Shown here: positions 33,929 to 44,708 of the stretch, piece after piece | Layout of the letters: each line of letters begins with the position of its first letter | Numbering within the stretch: position 1 is the first letter of the stretch | Assembly (NCBI GenBank): GCA_936432065.2 | Contig: OW386293.2 | Span: 61,960,265-62,024,264, forward strand | Direction of reading: 5' to 3' | Length of the DNA: 64,000 nt | From: Rutpela maculata | Taxonomy: Eukaryota > Arthropoda > Insecta > Coleoptera > Cerambycidae | Translations under genes and position numbers: made by a program | The notes under the pieces: model-generated | Database searches by the model: none | What the model was told of the DNA's origin: nothing | What the model saw: the letters and a program-made list of their open reading frames with translations, nothing else

Positions 33929-35520
33929 ACAGGGTGTTTTATAAGCAAAGTTGTAAAAATCACCACTAATAAAGTACCTTTATTTTTCAAAATATGAAAA
34001 AATTCCACTAAGAAAAGTTATTTAGAATGCAATTTTATACCCCTATACCAAATTTCAGGAATATAAAATTATTTTGTTGAAACTTCCCATTTTTTCAATA
34101 AATTAGTATTTTATTTTGAACCATTCAATTAAAACTGCATAGAAATTATTTTTTGTGAATTAATATTTAAAGTTATGTAGAAGCTAAAAGTAGGCTATGA
34201 GAAAAGCAGTGGATACACATTTATCATTTATTATTGACATATCTGTCAAACGTAGTCAATATTATCCTTAATTTCTGTTTCAAATTAACGAACCAAGCAT
34301 AAAAAATTAAGTGAAAATGGTACTCACAGTGCGTGAAAAAATTTATATTGTGCAATGCTACGGAATTGGCGGTGAAAACTCGCTAAGAGAAGTGGTAAGC
34401 CAATTTAATTTGAAATTTCCAAACACTGCTTTGTCACGTACTCAGGCTATGAGAATAATTAAAAAGTTTCTGGCTACTGGTAGTGTTCTTAACATTAAAA
34501 GAAAAATAAAAGCATATGATGAAGACAATATTGGGGCTATTTTAGCTCATGCCTCTGTTAAAGAAAATCCTAGGATGCCACTAAGAGAGAGATCAGCTCT
34601 TATTAATATTAGCAAGTCTGAACTCCAAAGAATTTACAAGGCAAAGAAAATTAGGGCATATAAATCAAATTATAAACATACGCTTGAAGAGGGAGATGGC
34701 AGCCATAGGTTGGATTTTTGTTTGACCATTGGAGAAAAAATCATGGAAGAGAGATTTTTTCATCATTTCATAATTTTCTCAGACGAATCCACATTCACAA
34801 CCAATGATGTTGTTTCATCTCAGAATTGTTGGTTTTGGGCTTCTGAAAATCCAAATTTTAGAATTCATTATAGAAGACAATATTATAAAAAAGTGAATAT
34901 GTGGTGTGCCGTTTCTTATCACGTTGGAGTTATTGAACCTCATTTCGTTGAGGGAAGGTTAAACCAGCACACTTATTTACAGCTTCTTGAAAGATTTTCT
35001 GAAGAACATTTAAATATTTTAAGAGATATGCCTTTAGTTCATTTTCAACATGATGGTTGCCCTGGCCACGCCACAGAAATGGTTAATCGGTGGTTGAATT
35101 TAAATTTTGGAGAAAATTGGATTGCCAGAAATGGACCGATCAAGTGGCGGGCGAGATCCCCAGACCTATCAATATTGAATTTCTTTTTATGGGGTCGCAT
35201 CAAGCAGTTGGTTTACGCTGAACCACTTCCTAACGATGTAGCAGAATTGAAGCAGAGAATTACAAATGCCATAAACTCCATACTGTTAGATCATATTCGA
35301 AACAGTTTTAAGGACTTCAGGCGAAGGATCGAAATGTGTGTGGATGTGGGTGGTAGCTACGTCGTATAATAAAAAAATTGTAAACATTGTTTTGTATTGG
35401 TCGATAATGAAACAATATTCATTCAAAAATATGTAGAGAAAAAATAAACAGGGTGGTCTCACAAAAAATAGATAATAAAATATATGAAAAAATTGTTTAA
35501 AAAAAAACAGGGTTGTAGCA
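33929..35520 (+). mobile_element. Mariner-like element 1 (boundaries tentative)
   Basis: The left end may be ACAGGGTGTTTTATAAGC at 33929, 388 bases before the transposase start. Right of the gene, ACAGGGTGG and ACAGGGTTG occur at about 35448 and 35510 in direct rather than inverted orientation, so a clean terminal inverted repeat is not visible. The gene itself is intact. Confidence 0.5.
34317..35369 (+). CDS. Tc1/mariner superfamily transposase, third catalytic Asp replaced by Asn
   Basis: Unbroken 350-residue frame; the ATG at 34317 is preferred over the GTG two codons upstream. Residues 1-60 form a helix-turn-helix resembling the DUF4817 type (VREKIYIVQCYGIGGENSLREVV). The catalytic core has Asp156 (FSDES) and Asp246 (QHDGCPGH). 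The third position, expected in the SPDLTPLD-type motif, reads SPDLSILN, i.e. Asn288. There are 41 residues between Asp246 and position 288, as in DD41D-type elements. Without the third acidic residue the enzyme should not cut DNA. It is related to the transposase at 42895. Confidence 0.88.
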   Translation: MVLTVREKIYIVQCYGIGGENSLREVVSQFNLKFPNTALSRTQAMRIIKKFLATGSVLNIKRKIKAYDEDNIGAILAHASVKENPRMPLRERSALINISKSELQRIYKAKKIRAYKSNYKHTLEEGDGSHRLDFCLTIGEKIMEERFFHHFIIFSDESTFTTNDVVSSQNCWFWASENPNFRIHYRRQYYKKVNMWCAVSYHVGVIEPHFVEGRLNQHTYLQLLERFSEEHLNILRDMPLVHFQHDGCPGHATEMVNRWLNLNFGENWIARNGPIKWRARSPDLSILNFFLWGRIKQLVYAEPLPNDVAELKQRITNAINSILLDHIRNSFKDFRRRIEMCVDVGGSYVV

Positions 35521-35554
35521 AATGTACTAAAATGGAAATATATTTTTTTAGTCA

Positions 35555-36410
35555 TATAATTATAATTTCATATTTTTGGTTATGAGAAATAACAAGTCTT
35601 TGATAATTTGAATTTGAATTTATTTTAACTCAACTTCGACTTATTTTCACAAGAAAAGCTAATACAATGCTAAAAATTCGACTGGAGACCAGTCCCATAC
35701 TTCCCACCTATTTACGAAAAAATGCTTAAAAAATAAAAAGGTTGTGGTTTGAACTCGCGATCTTCAGTTAAGAGCCAATTTCAATTCCAGTTCAAATGAT
35801 CTTTGTTAAATTTACAGGGTACACAAATGTTTGCCTCCGACAGCTGATCCGGAGCCAGCCAATCAGCCGCGACGCAGAAGCGTCGCGGGGGACGAGGGGC
35901 TACAGATCAGTTGTTAGGAAAAATTAAGAAGGAGCGTGTAAAGGTATCTCTACTCTTTTTGTCCACATGGGCAAATTATCAGGGACTTATCATAAAATTT
36001 TGTAACAATAAAAATAATTGAAAAAATTGCACTTTTGGTGGTGATCACACTGATATAGAATTTTGAGCTGACACAGGAAAGCGACGTCGAAAAACCTGCT
36101 AGAGCAATTGATAAAAAAACAAAAAAGAACAAAAAGAAACACTAAAAGTAAACAAAAATTTAAAGGATGCATTGTCCGCATATTTCGTGAAAAAGGTTGA
36201 CGTAATTTAGAATTTAGGGGTTGATTTAAATGTTGGAGAATTTTGAACGAAAACACCAAAAACCTACAAAATGAAATGAAGAAAAAGAGAAATGAGCCAG
36301 ATGGCAAATTTGGCATAGGTTTCCTAAAGACTGGCTATAGATGCCGCAGGAAGATTCACAACGCTTGGTGTGGTAAGGTATTTGATTCGAAAGGGGGCAT
36401 GATGCTCTCT
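35555..36410. other. No gene recognised; one GC-rich hairpin
   Basis: AT-rich flanks. A GC-rich patch near 35850-35900 holds a 9-bp perfect hairpin at 35867-35888 (CCGCGACGC, loop AGAA). The minus strand at about 35745-35790 reads GCGAGTTCAAACC after CTCTTAA, like the anticodon loop and T arm of a lysine tRNA, but the 5' half of a tRNA is absent. Confidence 0.45.
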
Positions 36411-36416
36411 TATCTA

Positions 36417-36930
36417 GATGTTGCGCGTTAGTGGACTATCATCTAATTTGGCTGAATAGAATTTTTGGGAAATTTCCCGGATGTAGTCCACTAGTGGGGT
36501 TATGTTGTTACAACGTGCATACCGGTCTCTGAGGGAGATGTATCGTGTAGATTTTAAAATGACGCGCATGAATTTGTGCTCCAAAACTTGTTTTCTCATC
36601 GTCGTTGCTGGTATGCTGCATCATAGAGGGGCCACGTATGTGATGGCCAGCCTGATCACCATCGTGTACATCAGTTTTTTATTCTGTCTGTTTAGTTGGC
36701 CAGTGCCGACCATAAGCAGATACAGATTTCTGAACACGGAAATAGACTACATAGTTAGGAGCCGGAGACTTAATAGCTGGGCTACTGCCTTGTTGAAACA
36801 GCGACTATTTATACTTCATCTTTTACACACGATGTATTTTTTATTTAGAAAAGAAGTTATTAAAGTTTTATTTATATTTTATTATTTAGAATTTGTTTTC
36901 ATACATTTTTATCTATGTTAACACGTGAAT
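36417..36930 (-). pseudogene. Jockey-like LINE, C-terminal end of ORF2
   Basis: Minus strand: KAVAQLLSLRL near 36770, LYLLMVGTGQLNRQNKKLMY and IRLAITYVAPLWC near 36640-36720, then RYISLRDRYARCNNITPLVD and IREISQKFYSAKLDDSP, ending at a stop near 36417. The I-R-D-...-P-V-D-I-R-...-F-Y pattern and the TY..P.W block are characteristic of the end of Jockey-type ORF2. The membrane-like frame on the other strand here (36502-36921) is its antisense shadow. Confidence 0.7.
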
Positions 36931-37079
36931 TTTTCTTTTTTAATTTAGAAAACATTTTTTTCTTGAAATCCGTGCATTTTAGAAAAAAGTTATTAAGGTT
37001 TTATTTACATTTGGTTATTTAGAGTTCATTTTCATATAATCTTACCTATCATTTAGCTTTGGATTATTTTCAAGTAGCA

Positions 37080-37950
37080 GGGACAAAAGATTAGACATTG
37101 GAGAATTACCAGTCCAAATTTGAATAAGAAATATCAATTTGTTTATTTATAAGTAACCTAAACAAAAAAAATAACGTATCTCAGCTCCAAATGTAAGTAG
37201 AGCATTAAATTTTTTTTCTAAGTTGCCTTATTTAATTTACTTTCATTACTCCTTTACAATTTTTTAATTAATAAAAAAACAGAGAAGTATTTGAATTTCA
37301 TTTTAACTACAATTTCAAAAATTATAAACAACTGCAATAAAAGGGTTTAAATTTTGAAAAAAAAAACCCTCTCTGTGATCTTAAAGTACTTCAGGATTTT
37401 AGAAGGGTGTAAAGTTTTAGCAGCAATTATATATTCGAGCCGTTTTAATAACCATATTGATTTGAAATTTTAAGTGGTGATTGTACTTTATTATTTAAGA
37501 ACTATATTTTTTCAAAATTTCATTGAACTTTATCCATTATTCCATTATCCATTATTCCATCCATTATCCATTATTTTTGAAAGAATAGTGATTTGTTTAA
37601 AAACGCATAATTTTGCAACATTCAATTTTTTTTAAATAATAATAACAATTTTAATGAATTATAGTTTATGTGCTTTTATTGTACAGCTCATGACGAACGT
37701 TTTCCTTATTTTTTGATGTTTTCCATAGGACTTATAGATTTCGAGATATTCAAAGAAATCCGATGAAAAACACAGTCTAAAAAATTAAATTGTTTAAATA
37801 AACAATACGCCGACCTCGCAGAAACTGCAAAACTGAAATGTGAACTTAAGTTGATCCCCTGAACACGTTCAAACAAAAAAACTGCCCTAACCAGACAATT
37901 CACATTGCGAATTTTTTAGTCCTAATTTGACTCCACTATAGATTGAGTTC
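37080..37950 (+). repeat. Single arm of the repeat found inverted at 47503-49590
   Basis: Matches the right arm at 48780-49590 in the same orientation: ACCAGTCCAAATTT, then ATCAATTTGTTTATTTATAA, ACGTATCTC, ATTATAAACA, and at the end TTTGACTCCACTATAGA against TTTGACTTCACTATATATG. There is no coding content. A third, unpaired copy of the same family. Confidence 0.65.
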
Positions 37951-37954
37951 TGTT

Positions 37955-39100
37955 AATGTAGACTCACTTTGAGAAACATATAAAAACCAGCTATGTTCTC
38001 TGTTCAATTACCAGTGGTAAATACTGTGTAAATATGAAAATATAGTGTATAGAAATAAACTATCTTGCTTATTTCTACTATTTACTAGTTCTAAAAGTAA
38101 AAATACAACAATAACAAATAATGTGGTGCAGCAGCACAATACGATCATTAAAAAATACAATCATCAAAAGAACAAAGTTTAAAAATCAATGGTTTTGTTA
38201 AACTAGAAATTCTAGAAATTTATAAACATAGCCATTGTGAAAATTCAATTTTATTAAATGACGACTGATGAGTTAGACGTGATAATATAATAATAATGAT
38301 AATAATAGTTTATTTACATTAGAAAAATTCACAATTTGTATAAGAAAAAATCACAATAATAAAAAGCCTACAAAGTCTAGAATTGTCCGCGGGAATAATG
38401 AATTTACCTATCTTTCCGCTGCTAAATTGTAAATTAAAGAGGAGTTAATCATACTCTGCTCTTATTTGTTTCTTAGATAAACCGACGGGAATTTACCATA
38501 CTTTATATTCATTTACAACAGCTGACGTTAATAAATGCATTTACCTGAATATTTAGATTTGTATCGATTCTTATTTAGTAATTGTGATATGAAGTATGCA
38601 CCCGCTGAGCTTTACCTTTACATCCAACATGTCTCATCAATATTTGTAAATTCATCAACATTAAAGAAATCGATTACAAATGTCGAAACTGTAATAACAA
38701 TTTTACTACAAGAAAAAAACAAATAATTCGATTACATCAGAAACGTAGTAGCATGCATAACATCCGCCTAAGAAAATTTCTCAATTTAACGTTCAAACAA
38801 GTTCAAGAATAGTGAGCCAAAAGTCTCCTAAATAACACGAGTACGCATTAAAGATATGTAATGAGAACTGGCAACTTAGGTGGATCTCGACTTATACGAA
38901 ATATCACTAAATATACATCTGAAGATCTCATCTTACCATTATTTATAACAGATCTCTACTTGTATGATATATATGCAGTATAGCCAAACAGAAAAAAATG
39001 TTTCCCCTATATGGATACCCTTAATAAAAATATATTTCAAATGTACTTTGTATATATATTTTTTTAAAATAACAATTTTTTCAAGTGGATCCCGGGTTGT
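37955..39100. other. AT-rich stretch, possible LINE 3' remnant near 38290
   Basis: A (TAA)n/(AAT)n run at 38285-38315 is followed by TTTATTTACATTAG, the look of a minus-strand LINE 3' end. The frame at 38535-38726 (63 residues) has no recognisable motif. Confidence 0.35.
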
Positions 39101-39104
39101 CTAG

Positions 39105-39107
<3 letters not shown>

Positions 39108-39189
<82 letters not shown>
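39108..39189. repeat. (TA)n microsatellite at the left edge of the palindrome
   Basis: About 80 bases of pure TA alternation ending exactly where the palindrome arm begins. A shorter TA run (40748-40770) lies on the other side of the palindrome. Confidence 0.95.
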
Positions 39190-39193
<4 letters not shown>

Positions 39194-39343
39194 GGTTGTT
39201 GTGCTTCCGGGTGTTTTCCCGCGTAGTTGACAGGCTCCTGCTGGGGCCACAGTTGTCTAAACGACGTTTCGGCAGAATCCCATCTGCCATCTTCAGGTTC
39301 TCGCTGAAAGCTGCCTACTGCTGCTCCTCGTTGCTCGAACTGA

Positions 39344-39378
39344 ACTGACGTTCTCCGCGCTGTGCGGTTCCTTATATA
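39344..39378 (-). promoter_or_regulatory. TATA box and initiator facing outwards, left arm
   Basis: Mirror image of the right-arm promoter: TATATAAG on the minus strand at 39371-39378 and TCAGT at 39344-39348. Transcription would run leftwards, away from the spacer. Confidence 0.65.
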
Positions 39379-39773
39379 TGCTGGGGCCTAGAGCGCGCAT
39401 GCGTAACTGGCTACGCGTTGTTGGCCCTCTACTATGTGTTGGAGGCGTAGCGGGCGCCTGAGATGATCCGGCAAGTGGCCTCGCTGTGACGTCACGTCTC
39501 ACGTGACTTCCCGTTGGTGGTCGTGGATCCTCGTGTCTAATCGTCTTCGTAGGTGGTCGTGTTTCTGTTTGATTGCGCGACTGGCTACGTGTTATTGGCC
39601 CTCTACTGTATGTGGGAGGCGTAGCGGGCGCCTGAGCTAACCCGACAAGTGGCCTCGCTGAAACGTCACGTTTCACGTGACTTCTCGTTGCTCGTCGTGC
39701 ATCCTCTTGTCTAATCGTTACCAGAGGTTGTCGTGTTTCTCTTTGATTGGCCAGCGCTTGACTTCGGCTCCTC

Positions 39774-40613
39774 GTGATAGGTCCTCTTGTGGCAGGCTGT
39801 GGTGTCTCTTCGTGGTTTGTCACTGCTCGAACGTGCCTTCTCGAGATTGGTTCATTTTCCGTGGGTCGCCGTATGTTTTCCGTTATGTATCTGCCTGAAA
39901 GTGCGGGCTTCCATGCAGTAGGTAATCTCAGCGTATCATCTCGACCCCAAAACCTTAACAAACGAGATGATACGCTGAGATTACCTACTGCATGGAAGCC
40001 CGCACTTTCAGGCAGATACATAACGGAAAACATACGGCGACCCACGGAAAATGAACCAATCTCGAGAAGGCACGTTCGAGCAGTGACAAACCACGAAGAG
40101 ACACCACAGCCTGCCACAAGAGGACCTATCACGAGGAGCCGAAGTCAAGCGCTGGCCAATCAAAGAGAAACACGACAACCTCTGGTAACGATTAGACAAG
40201 AGGATGCACGACGAGCAACGAGAAGTCACGTGAAACGTGACGTTTCAGCGAGGCCACTTGTCGGGTTAGCTCAGGCGCCCGCTACGCCTCCCACATACAG
40301 TAGAGGGCCAATAACACGTAGCCAGTCGCGGAATCAAACAGAAACACGACCACCTACGAAGACGATTAGACACGAGGATCCACGACCACCAACGGGAAGT
40401 CACGTGAGACGTGACGTCACAGCGAGGCCACTTGCCGGATCATCTCAGGCGCCCGCTACGCCTCCAACACATAGTAGAGGGCCAACAACGCGTAGCCAGT
40501 TACGCATGCGCGCTCTAGGCCCCAGCATATATAAGGAACCGCACAGCGCGGAGAACGTCAGTTCAGTTCGAGCAACGAGGAGCAGCAGTAGGCAGCTTTC
40601 AGCGAGAACCTGA
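39774..40613 (+). other. 279-codon open frame across the palindrome (mirror copy 39293-40132 on minus)
   Basis: The right arm in this frame encodes an Arg/Thr/Pro-rich sequence with repeated units RGPITRSRSQ, RGPITRSQSR and RGPTTRSQLR. Because the locus is a palindrome the same frame exists on the minus strand, with different residues only in the spacer. The first third is the antisense of the opposite arm, so the long frame is partly a product of symmetry. The Arg-rich right-arm part (about 39963-40613) could be the end of a real element ORF. No function is assigned. Confidence 0.35.
40528..40562 (+). promoter_or_regulatory. TATA box and initiator facing outwards, right arm
   Basis: TATATAAG at 40528-40535 and TCAGT at 40558-40562, with its A 32 bases after the first T of the TATA box. 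This is the canonical insect core-promoter spacing. Transcription would run rightwards through the CTGAAGATGGC motif. Confidence 0.65.
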
Positions 40614-40747
40614 AGATGGCAGATGGGATTCTGCCGAAACGTCGTTTAGACAACCGTGGCCCCAGCAGGAGCCTGTCAACTACGCGGGAAAACACCCGGA
40701 AGCACAACAACCTTTCATTTAACACCCGCGAAAACCTAAGAAACAAC

Positions 40748-40770
40748 ATATATATATATATATATATATA
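40748..40770. repeat. Short (TA)n run
   Basis: Pure TA alternation between the end of the palindrome and the CAGTGTGTTTC that opens the 289-bp array. Confidence 0.9.
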
Positions 40771-40777
40771 CAGTGTG

Positions 40778-42507
40778 TTTCACTTCTCGTGAAGACACCC
40801 CTGCATCTTTTTTATTTGTTGCCGAATTAATTTCAAATTTTTATCAGCCATGCAAGTCCATAAGGTGACTTTATTCAACATATAAATGCCGTCTAAATCT
40901 AAAACGCCGGCCTACTGCGATAAAAAGAAAATGTCAATTTTCGAGAAATCATAGTAGGCTTAGAGATAGACAAAAATTTTGTTAACAAAAGTTGTTCGGA
41001 ATCACTTGATATGTCCCCCTGTAAAATTTTGTGAAAATCGGAATATTTTCAAAAAAAAATTTTTTGTTTCACTTCTCGTGAAGACACCCCTGTATCTTTT
41101 TTATTTGTGGCCGGATTAATTTCAAATTTTTATCAGCCATGCAAGTCCATAAGGTGACTTTATTCAACATATAAATGCCGTCTAAATCTAAAACGCCGGC
41201 CTACTGCGATAAAAAGAAAATATCAATTTTCGAGAAATCATAGCAGGCTTAGAGATAGACAAAAATTTTGTTAACAAAAGTTGTTCGGAATCACTTGATA
41301 TGTTCCCCTGTAAAATTTTGTGAAAATCGGAATATTTTCAAAAAAAAATTTTTTGTTTCGCTTCTCGTGAAGACACCCCTGTATCTTTTTTATTTGTGGC
41401 CGAATTAATTTCAAATTTTTATCAGCCATACAAGTCCATAAGGTGACTTTATTCAACACATAAATGCCGTCTAAATCTAAAACGCCGGCCTACTGTGATA
41501 AAAAGAAAATGTTAATTTTCGAGAAATCATAGTAGGCTTAGAGATAGACAAAAATTTTGTTAACAAAAGTAGTTCGGAATCACTTGATATGTCCCCCTGT
41601 AAAATTTTGTGAAAATCGGAATATTTTCAAAAAAAAAAAAATTTTGTTTCACTTCTCATGAAGACACCCCTGTATCTTTTTTATTTGTGGCCGAATTAAT
41701 TTCAAATTTTTATCAGCCAAACAAATCCATAAGGTGACTTTATTCAATACATAAATGCCGTCTAAATCTAAAACCCCTGCCTACTGCGATAAAAATAAAA
41801 TGTTAATTTTCGAGAAATCATAGTAGGCTTAGAGATAGACAAAAATTTTGTTAACAAAAGTTGTTCAGAATTACTTGATATGTCCCCCTGTAAAATTTTG
41901 TGAAAATCGGAATATTTTCAAAAAAAAATTTTTTGTTTCACTTCTCGTGAAGACACCCCTGTATCTTTTTTATTTGTGGCCGAATTAATTTCAAATTTTT
42001 ATCAGCCATACAAGTCCATAAGGTGACTTTATTCAACACATAAATGCCGTCTAAATCTAAAACGCCGGCCTACTGTGATAAAAAGAAAATGTTAATTTTC
42101 GAGAAATCATAGTAGGCTTAGAGATAGACAAAAATTTTGTTAACAAAAGTAGTTCGGAATCACTTGATATGTCCCCCTGTAAAATTTTGTGAAAATCGGA
42201 ATATTTTCAAAAAAAAAATTTTGTTTCACTTCTCGTGAAGACACCCCTGTATCTTTTTTATTTGCGGCCGAATTAATTTCAAATTTTTATCAACCAAACA
42301 AATCCATAAGGTGACTTTATTCAGTACATAAATGCCGTCTAAATCTAAAACCCCTGCCTACTGCGATAAAAATAAAATGTTAATTTTCGAGAAATCATAG
42401 TAGGCTTAGAGATAGACAAAAATTTTGTTAATAAAAGTTGTTCAGGATCACTTCATATGCCCCTCTGTAAAATTTTATGAAAATCGGAATATTTTCAAAA
42501 AAAGAGA
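40778..42507 (+). repeat. Tandem array of six ~289-bp units
   Basis: Unit starts (TTTCACTTCTCGTGAAGACA) at 40778, 41067, 41356, 41647, 41936 and 42224, giving periods of 289, 289, 291, 289 and 288. The units are over 90% alike by eye. Units 4 and 6 share variants (CAAACAAATCCATAAGG, AACCCCTGCC), as do units 3 and 5 (GCCTACTGTGATAAAAAG), suggesting that a two-unit block was duplicated. No coding frame of note. Confidence 0.95.
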
Positions 42508-42894
42508 ACACATAAAGAGAACTTTTTCCAACAAATGAAAGTTGTGAGCAAAAATCAGCATTCAATAAACACTAAAAGGGCTTTTTATTTTTACATATCA
42601 AGTTGAATGTAATATCTTTTCTTTTTTCTTTTTGTTATCTCTCTTCTGGAGGAGTAACTCTCCATCATATCCTTCCTCCTTATCGGCTCAGAAATTTAGG
42701 AACATGGACGGTTTTATTGCGTTGAATGTAAAGAGTGTCGTGAAATTAACTGTCAATATGTATTGTTTTATTTATTTCGTCATTGCTTTCATGACAGAAG
42801 TGATTGTTGTTATTTTCTGTGGAGTTTGTTAGTTTTTCTTGTTTTAATAATTTTATTCATACTAAAGTTTCCTTATTTCATATCTTTTCTCATA

Positions 42895-43952
42895 ATGGTT
42901 AGAATACTTTTAACTACTGATGAAAAAATTGAAATAATAAAGATAGTCGGTGAAAATGTACGGTCTTCAAGAGAAGCAGCAGAAGAATTTAATTTAAGAC
43001 ATCCTCTAAGACAACCAATACACCATGGTACCGTAGCAAGAATATGTCACTTGTTCAATACAACTGGCAATGTGCTTAAACCGAGAGTACATCTTAATCG
43101 AAATCACGGAGATGATAATGTTATATTAGCGGCGTTTAACGCCAATCCCACTACCAGTCTTCGAAATATGGCTCGTGACCTTAATTTGTCGGCATCAAAA
43201 ATTTGGAGATGTTTAAAACGCCATAAGCTACAACCGTTTAAACCAAAATTTTTACATACCTGGAGGAAGGTGATGAAGAGAGAAGATTAGAATATTGTTT
43301 ATGGATCCAAGGTAATTATTTAAACAATAGAGACTTCTTGAAGAAAGTAATTTTCACGGACGAGGCAACTTTCTCCACCAACGGGGTAGTGTCATCACAA
43401 AACTCTAGGTTCTGGGCAGTAGAAAATCCTGATTGGATAATAAATTGTAAAAGGCAATATTCCCAGAAAGTAAATGTGTGGTGCGGAATTTTTAACGAAA
43501 CAATAATAGGGCCGTTTTTCTTTTTTCAAAATATAAATGCGTTAAATTTGCTAGAATTTTTAAATAATGATCTTTGGAATGCAATTGTTGATTTTCCTTT
43601 GGAACAATTGTATTTTCAACTCGACGGAGCATCTATCCACAATTCCGTAGTAGTGAGAGCATGGATGAATGAACATTTTCCCCAAAGATGGATAGGACGA
43701 AATAGCCCTTTAATACATTGGCCACCCAGATCACCTGATCTCACTCCAATGGATTTTTATTTTTGGGGTCACATTAAAAACAAAGTTTATATGACCAGAC
43801 CTCAAAATATAGAGCAGCTTTGTGAGAGGATAAGGCAAGCATGTTTAGAAGTTACAGCTCAAGAACTGCGAAGAGTTGTAAAAAATAACAGAAAACGGAT
43901 TGAGAAGTGTATTACACTTGAGAGTGGGTTAGTGGAAAGGGGCGCAATATAA
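42895..43952 (+). pseudogene. Tc1/mariner superfamily transposase, single frameshift
   Basis: The first part, 42895-43290, starts at MVRILLTTDEKIEIIK with a helix-turn-helix. A one-base loss at about 43257-43260 shifts the frame just before LEEGDEERRLEYCLW, which matches LEEGDGSHRLDFCL of the transposase at 34317. The second part (to the stop at 43950-43952) has all three catalytic acids: FTDEATF, FQLDGASIH and SPDLTPMDFYFWG, with 42 residues between the last two. Upstream sequence in frame (from 42763) is hydrophobic and probably not part of the protein. Only the frameshift separates it from a complete frame. Confidence 0.88.
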
Positions 43953-44214
43953 TAAATAAGTAAAAAAAACCATTAACTTCTTTTATTTTTGAACTATTCT
44001 AACACTGCGGCTTTTGCTTTATCTGTATTTTTTTTTCCGACAATATTATCATTCATTATTAGTAGTCTTCTCTGTAAAAACAACGGCCCTTTTCAGGGCC
44101 ACCAATTTAATTCAAAAAGAATTCGTTATATGACAGCATCCTACCAACCTACATATTGTTGACAGATGTTAAAACTCATTAAAGTAATTAGATTTTAATT
44201 TTAATTATTCTAAG

Positions 44215-44666
44215 GCCGGCATTTTAGATTTAGACGACATGGGGCGTATGAAGTGATCCTGAACAACTTTCATTAACAAAATTTTTGTCTATCTCTAAGC
44301 CTACTATGATTTCTCGAAAATTAACATTTTCTTTTTATCGCAGTAGGCAGGCGTTTTAGATTTAGACGGCATTTATGTGTTGAATAAAGTCACCTTATGG
44401 AGTTGTATGGCTGACAAAAATTTGAAATTAATCCGGCCACAAATAAAAAAGATACAGGGGTGTCTTCACGAGAAGTGAAACAAAAATTTTTTTTTTGAAA
44501 ATATTCCGATTTTCACAAAATTTTACAGGGGGGCATATCAAGTGATTCCGAACAACTTTTGTTAACAAAATTTTTGTCTATCTCTAAGCCTACTATGATT
44601 TCTCGAAAATTGACATTTTCTTTTTATCGCAGTAGGCCGGCGTTTTAGATTTAAACGGCATTTATG

Positions 44667-44668
<2 letters not shown>
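44215..44668 (-). repeat. Inverted partial copies of the 289-bp unit
   Basis: Reverse complement of the array unit: one full copy and about 0.6 of another, ending inside a unit at an AT microsatellite (44669-44703). The innermost copy carries the same variant as the sixth unit on the left. Confidence 0.9.

Positions 44669-44703
<35 letters not shown>
44669..44703. repeat. (AT)n microsatellite
   Basis: Pure AT alternation that truncates the inverted array on its outer side. Confidence 0.9.

Positions 44704-44708
<5 letters not shown>

Larger units (their letters stand above)
39188..40718. repeat. Near-perfect 1.53-kb palindrome with 756-bp arms
   Basis: Arms 39188-39943 and 39963-40718 around a 19-base spacer. 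Both arms are exactly 756 bases with no indels and only a couple of mismatches seen (for example at 39250/40656 and near 39585/40321), over 99% identity. GC content is well above the surroundings. Each arm contains a degenerate tandem duplication of about 180 bases (AGTCACGTGA...GCGAGGCCACTTG...GGCGCCCGCTACGCCTC), a TATA/Inr promoter and a distal motif CTGAAGATGGC...CTGCCGAAACGTCG. That distal motif recalls the terminal repeats of Penelope-like retroelements; no reverse transcriptase is present. Confidence 0.95.
40771..44668 (+). mobile_element. Mariner-like element 2 with tandemly multiplied terminal repeats
   Basis: A transposase pseudogene (42895-43952) lies between six direct 289-bp units on the left (40778-42507) and about 1.6 inverted units on the right (44215-44668). 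The innermost units on the two sides share variants (CAGGATCACTTCATA followed by T/C then GCCCC) not present in the outer ones, so they look like the original terminal repeat pair. TA runs border both outer ends, in keeping with TA-targeted insertion. Confidence 0.75.

Noticed and set aside
35740..35795. A lysine tRNA gene on the minus strand
   Set aside because: Only the anticodon-loop and T-arm-like part is visible; the acceptor and D arms are absent.
36502..36921. Plus-strand 139-residue frame with membrane-like segments
   Set aside because: It is the antisense of a recognisable Jockey-like ORF2 C-terminus on the minus strand.
39081..39348. Frames through the (TA)n tract next to the palindrome
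   Set aside because: Microsatellite translation joined to palindrome sequence; no domain.
39293..40613. Two divergent host genes encoding identical 279-residue proteins
   Set aside because: The frames are mirror images produced by the palindrome and overlap each other antisense; at most the Arg-rich part is an element ORF.
40600..40690. A hammerhead ribozyme at CTGAAGATGGC...GCCGAAAC
   Set aside because: The CTGANGA and GAAA core and a stem II are present, but I could not place the cleavage dinucleotide or closing stem I; kept only as a question in the findings.
40778..42507. CRISPR array
   Set aside because: Units are 289 bp with no unique spacers, and the context is eukaryotic transposon DNA.
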